From Prochlorococcus marinus str. MIT 1013 (lineage in GTDB: Bacteria; Cyanobacteriota; Cyanobacteriia; PCC-6307; Cyanobiaceae): 64,000 nt of DNA. The first letter of the stretch is position 1. Each line of letters opens with the position of its first letter. The notes below the pieces were generated by a model. That model made no database searches, was not told the DNA's origin, and saw only the letters and a program-made list of their open reading frames with translations. Positions 61,441 to 64,000 of this stretch are shown piece after piece. Made by a program: the position numbers and the translations under genes. The DNA lies in assembly GCF_027359395.1 (NCBI RefSeq), contig NZ_CP114778.1, positions 62,001-126,000 of the forward strand, read 5' to 3'.

Positions 61441-61572
61441 TTTTTTGGATTCATACTATTATCTTTAATTCATTACAAAAACAAGCCAAACAGATCTTTT
61501 TTTTTCAAATATTTATCAAAAAATAAGCTCTATTCTTTTTGATTAGGGTTCTTTCAGTTAGGTCTATTCAAT

Positions 61573-61644
61573 ACGGTCCTACCAGATCAACCTCTTCAAG
61601 GCTTTGCAAATAAAAGTCTCCTAACAACCTGCTGGTAGGACCGT
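61573..61644. repeat. 13-bp inverted repeat built from the same motif
   Basis: ACGGTCCTACCAG at 61573-61585 pairs exactly with its complement at 61632-61644 across 46 bases. Both arms contain the GGTCCTACC core found four times 150-190 bases upstream, so the whole block shares a repeated motif in both orientations. Confidence 0.93.
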
Positions 61645-62051
61645 TGTTTGTACAGCTTAGAAGCTTGGAAGACCTGCTCTCCCCTCCTAAGAGTTTCTCC
61701 CTGCTTGCCTAGTAGCTGTTTAGGTCGAATCCTGACTCAGATGCTTGATTTGTATTACCTGTTAAAGAATCATCCCCTTCTGACGCTTGAAATAGCAGCT
61801 GCCCCACCTATAAGTAATGTTGCGAACATGATTGCATGATATGGAGTAAACATAAACCAATACTTAGTTTTTAAAAATCTAACTACCTAATGCGATGGAG
61901 TGTTGTAGTGCAAAGCAAATATCTCTAGGGTATTCCTACCCATGCGGGCGTGATCTTCCTAGGCTAGAACTGAAATATTAAGGAAACATTAAGCTGCCTT
62001 CTCTTTTCAGTATCGGTCGGTCTGGTATCTCAGATCTTTCTTAAAGAGAAC
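61645..62051. other. Non-coding gap between repeat block and DUF2997 leader
   Basis: About 400 bases without a clear gene apart from the 27-codon minus-strand frame listed separately. The section 61650-61760 is rich in CT and moderately GC-rich, so another small RNA is possible, but I could not find a convincing fold. Confidence 0.4.
61770..61853 (-). CDS. Possible 27-residue membrane peptide
   Basis: Frame MFTPYHAIMFATLLIGGAAA followed by ISSVRRG. One hydrophobic helix with a basic tail, the form of tiny photosystem or cytochrome subunits, though I match it to none. No Shine-Dalgarno sequence is seen. The codons are less AT-skewed than nearby non-coding DNA. It could be chance. Confidence 0.35.
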   Translation of the reverse strand: MFTPYHAIMFATLLIGGAAAISSVRRG

Positions 62052-62131
62052 GAGGAGTTGTTTCTATGAAATATCACTTGTCATGTCACTCACTACTATT
62101 AAGTACACAATCAAACCTGACGGAAATGTAG
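62052..62131 (+). promoter_or_regulatory. Leader frame with strong Shine-Dalgarno overlapping DUF2997 start
   Basis: GAGGAG (62052-62057) stands eight bases before an ATG at 62066 that opens a 21-codon frame (MKYHLSCHSLLLSTQSNLTE) ending at 62131. It overlaps the DUF2997 ATG at 62083 in another frame, and that ATG has no site of its own. Ribosomes loading here could control or feed DUF2997 translation. Confidence 0.45.
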
Positions 62132-62331
62132 AAGAAGAAGTTCAAGGAGTAGTAGGTCACGCTTGTCAACGAATTACTAAGTCAATTGAGGATGAGGTAG
62201 GAGATGTTGTTAGTCGTGATCATTTGGCATCATTCTTTGTGACGGATTCAAATCCAACTGAAACAAACATACAAAACCTTGAAGAGGAAGACTGGCGTGG
62301 ATGCTGTAATTCTTGGGAGTGTGCTATTTAA
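62083..62331 (+). CDS. DUF2997-like small protein
   Basis: 82 residues. TIKYTIKPDGNVEEEVQGVVGHACQRITKSIEDEVG matches the DUF2997 pattern in its first half; the tail is acidic with two adjacent Cys (WRGCCNSWEC). In other cyanobacteria such genes lie near ycf35-like genes, none of which is here. Function unknown. Translation may depend on the leader frame just upstream. Confidence 0.72.
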   Translation: MSLTTIKYTIKPDGNVEEEVQGVVGHACQRITKSIEDEVGDVVSRDHLASFFVTDSNPTETNIQNLEEEDWRGCCNSWECAI

Positions 62332-62475
62332 TTCCGTTCATCATAGAAACTCTTTGCATGCCAATAGGGGGGTTGAAAGTTCTTATCTCATTAAGTGGTT
62401 TTGGCGATTAGTTGGTCTTCAGACTTGATTTAAAAGTGTTTACATTCCATCATTATTCTTAGTATAATTAGATAC
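62332..62475. other. Gap after DUF2997, start of a 780-base gene-poor stretch
   Basis: From here to 63116 there is no well-supported gene. A 34-codon frame at 62633-62737 (MSGADFLKLSDSGWFNERIF…) has an AAGAAGA stretch upstream and could be a small protein, but evidence is weak. The stretch holds the DnaA-box-like sites listed next. Confidence 0.4.
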
Positions 62476-62484
62476 TTTTCCACA
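62476..62484 (+). promoter_or_regulatory. DnaA-box-like TTTTCCACA
   Basis: Exact match to the cyanobacterial DnaA box consensus, in the gene-poor stretch upstream of two DUF2811 genes. Single sites arise by chance in AT-rich DNA; the case rests on the others nearby. Confidence 0.45.
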
Positions 62485-62881
62485 ATTGAAGGTTTTTGAT
62501 CTCAACTTTTAAATAAATCAAAAACAAGAAAAAATCCATTAGAAACTTGCAGAATAAAATTTGAAAGGTCAATTGCTTAAAGCCATTTTTTAGTTTTTTG
62601 ATTTAAATTTTACAAGAAGAAAATTCAAGCTTATGAGTGGAGCTGATTTCTTGAAATTAAGTGACTCAGGCTGGTTTAATGAAAGAATATTCAATAGCAG
62701 ATCCTTTTGCTGGGCGTATATATTCCTAAAAGATTGAATAACGAATAAGTCAGCTAATGTTTATTTGTCCTTATCAATCTCTTTGATGAGTCTTAAAAAA
62801 AATCTAATATCATTCATAAGATAATCTAATCAATCAATCTTTAAGCCCTTTCTTAAGAGTAAATCATTTGTTTTCAACATG

Positions 62882-62944
62882 TTTTCCACAGGATAAAAAC
62901 AATAATTCCTTTGCTGGTGTACTTCAGTGGAAAATCCTAAAAAA
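62882..62944. promoter_or_regulatory. Pair of facing DnaA-box-like sites
   Basis: TTTTCCACA on the plus strand (62882-62890) and TTTTCCACT on the minus strand (62936-62944), 45 bases apart and pointing toward each other, about 170-230 bases upstream of the DUF2811 genes. Together with the site at 62476 this makes three in 470 bases. Confidence 0.5.
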
Positions 62945-63021
62945 AGTACTTTTTATTGTCATTTTATATACAAGCTACTATTTGTATTTATTTTTCTATT
63001 GACACCCTTCCCTCCAAAGGG

Positions 63022-63036
63022 GTCTCATCATGAGAC
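63022..63036. promoter_or_regulatory. Palindrome, possible operator for DUF2811 genes
   Basis: GTCTCATCATGAGAC is a 15-base palindrome with one central base, 21 bases before the first possible start of the DUF2811 gene. Its place in the leader suggests an operator or a hairpin near the transcript start. Confidence 0.5.
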
Positions 63037-63116
63037 AAGGTTAGATTAGATTTTTCATGCTCCTTGACTTGCGATTGGAAAAACTGATAGATGGGGGTTC
63101 ACAAGGAAATTATTTA

Positions 63117-63407
63117 ATGCAAAGTTCAACGGTAGAAGCGATTCAATCAAAAAAAATAGATCAGCAAAACAGTATTTCTATTAATGATCAAAATGAGTCA
63201 ATAGTTAGTTTCATAGAAGATGTACCTGTCTATCTAAATGACGCAATGAGAAAATATCTAGATGAGCATCCAAACTGGGATCAACATCGATTAATGCAAG
63301 CAGCGATCTCTGGTTACCTTTTGGAAAAAGGTGTTACATCACTAGAAATGAGACGTTTTTACACTCAAAGTATGTTGTCCAAAAAAACCATGAGAGGAAA
63401 CATATGA
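63117..63407 (+). CDS. DUF2811-family small protein, first of a pair
   Basis: 96 residues from the ATG preceded by AAGGA; an ATG at 63057 would add 20 residues. The domain is SFIEDVPVYLNDAMRKYLDE, then NWDQHRLMQAAISGYLLEKG and RRFYTQSML, clearly related to the gene at 29701. It overlaps the next DUF2811 gene by four bases (ATGA), so they are translated together. Confidence 0.8.
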   Translation: MQSSTVEAIQSKKIDQQNSISINDQNESIVSFIEDVPVYLNDAMRKYLDEHPNWDQHRLMQAAISGYLLEKGVTSLEMRRFYTQSMLSKKTMRGNI

Positions 63408-63598
63408 GCTTAGAGACAGAGATCCCTGAGATTCTTTTTACAGAGATGAAAGATTTTATTGAATTAAGTTCTGACCTTGATAGAAAAAAATTTATAAATT
63501 CTGCTTTAACAGATTTTTTATTTCAGAATGGATGTCAAGTTAAACATCTTAGAGAAAGCTATTTGAAATATCTTCTTAATCATTCTCCTAAACTTTAA
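63404..63598 (+). CDS. DUF2811-family small protein, second of a pair
   Basis: 64 residues: MSLETEIPEILFTEMKDFIE, INSALTDFLFQNGCQVKHLR and ESYLKYLLN. It is closer to the 29701 protein (shared FLFQNG and MKDFI) than to its partner. The WDQ motif has become LDR. Function unknown. Confidence 0.8.
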   Translation: MSLETEIPEILFTEMKDFIELSSDLDRKKFINSALTDFLFQNGCQVKHLRESYLKYLLNHSPKL

Positions 63599-63737
63599 TT
63601 TTTAAATTCAATTTTTTACTTTCGTAGCTCATATCAAAAACTCAATCAGTTTTCAAACCTAAACAAATACAGAAAACGTCACATATACCTCTTGAATCAG
63701 CAAAATAACTACTTCAGTAGAGACTTAATTATTTTTC

Positions 63738-63862
63738 TTATTTAGTATTTTCCTCTTCAACAGGCTTCGCCTCTTCAGCGGAATTAATTTCTTTTAGAAA
63801 CTCAGAGAGTTTTGAAAAATCCCCTTTAGGAATTCAATGATTTTCTGTAGTAAGTCTTTCAT
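63738..63862 (-). pseudogene. Small gene broken by a one-base deletion
   Basis: Read leftward from the ATG at 63862, MKDLLQKIIEFLKG is followed, after a one-base shift in a run of four G (63821-63824 here as CCCC), by DFSKLSEFLKEINSAEEAKP and VEEENTK then TAA at 63738. With one more G the product would be 41 residues, helical and charged. As given, the frame stops after 22 codons. It may be a sequencing error or a real pseudogene. Confidence 0.5.
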
Positions 63863-63869
63863 ATGAAAA

Positions 63870-63892
63870 TTCCCTATCGAATATCGAGGGAA
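63870..63892. repeat. Small hairpin upstream of the broken gene
   Basis: TTCCCT/AGGGAA and CGA/TCG pair around a three-base loop with a two-base bulge. It lies just upstream of the start of the minus-strand broken gene and about 75 bases before the next plus-strand start, so it could be a terminator remnant or leader element. Confidence 0.5.
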
Positions 63893-63966
63893 ATAAAGCT
63901 TCATACAAATAAAAACATTTATAAATTACTTGGTCTCTCGCAACTAATACTCAAAAATTGGAGGAA

Positions 63967-64000
63967 ATGAATAAGCCTTTTAACTCTAGAGGAAATACCC
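63967..64000 (+). CDS. Start of a gene cut by the window edge
   Basis: GGAGG stands directly before an ATG opening MNKPFNSRGNT, which runs off the window. The good ribosome site supports a real gene; eleven residues are too few to identify it. Confidence 0.5.
   Translation, partial: MNKPFNSRGNT

Noticed and set aside
61700-61760. A sequence GGTCGAATCC resembling a tRNA or tmRNA T-arm.
   Set aside because: The flanking stem does not pair and no acceptor, D-arm or tag-peptide codons could be found nearby.
61648-61839. A 63-codon plus-strand frame in the gap after the repeat block.
   Set aside because: Composition is odd (runs of Leu, Pro, Cys), no ribosome site, and it conflicts with a better, though weak, small frame on the other strand.
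62476-62944. The DnaA-box-like cluster as the chromosome origin.
   Set aside because: Only three sites, no dnaA, dnaN or other origin-linked gene nearby, and no AT-rich unwinding element distinct from the background.

Overview
The window is AT-rich, gene-dense DNA from a marine picocyanobacterium, almost certainly Prochlorococcus. The main evidence is a Pcb-type (CP43-like) chlorophyll-binding antenna gene, a plant-type lycopene cyclase, a B12-dependent monomeric ribonucleotide reductase, phnDCE without a breakdown operon, very short intergenic gaps, and many small cyanobacterial proteins of unknown function. A low-light clade is an inference from overall gene content; no strain can be fixed from the sequence alone. 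There are no insertion sequences, prophage genes, CRISPR arrays or rRNA genes. One tRNA (Ser, anticodon UGA) and one probable 6S RNA are present.

Layout. 0-7.5 kb: 3' part of acs, a DUF1350 hydrolase, a DnaQ-like exonuclease, hisS, an animal-type UDP-glucose dehydrogenase and small unknown genes. 7.5-11.3 kb: pcb with a strong terminator, then a GltS-type symporter. 11.3-18.2 kb: GST-like protein, a GIY-YIG/membrane fusion, two short-chain dehydrogenases around a lycopene cyclase, MscS channel, isochorismatase-like hydrolase. 18.2-24 kb: Fur regulator, ArsS-like radical SAM enzyme, glucosylglycerol-phosphate phosphatase, and a divergent pair encoding a GpsA-like protein and an APH-fold kinase. 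24.6-29.3 kb: metY-metA (homocysteine synthesis), an FAD oxidase that seems to start at ATT, and a CbiX-like chelatase. 29.4-35.5 kb: DUF2811 gene, GMC oxidoreductase, pentapeptide protein plus large membrane glycosyltransferase, tRNA-Ser. 36-45.9 kb: nrdJ, prfC, CPP1-like protein, hslO, an ABC ATPase, rsmE, a DUF92 protein and a GDSL esterase. 46-50.4 kb: phnE-phnC-phnD behind aspC, with a 31-base A tract (on the coding strand) at the phnD start. 50.5-61.1 kb: UDG, ispG, ctp, nadA, metallophosphatase, TPM protein, MidA, aroB, purK. 61.1-64 kb: probable 6S RNA after purK, a repeat array, DUF2997, a region with DnaA-box-like sites, two overlapping DUF2811 genes, a small frameshifted gene, and the start of another gene at the edge.

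How genes fit together. MetA and MetY together provide sulfhydrylation-type homocysteine synthesis. CbiX and NrdJ are both linked to corrinoids (supply and use). Lycopene cyclase, the POR-like reductase, the CPP1-like protein, Pcb and the DUF92 protein belong to pigment or photosynthetic membrane work. GgpP with its divergent neighbours looks like a compatible-solute module without a visible synthase. No single spectacular new system is evident. The points most worth a second look are the uracil-DNA glycosylase lacking two Fe-S ligands, non-canonical start codons, the A31 tract before phnD, the GGTCCTACC repeats beside 6S RNA, the DUF2811 genes with DnaA-box-like leaders, and the GgpP-associated module.
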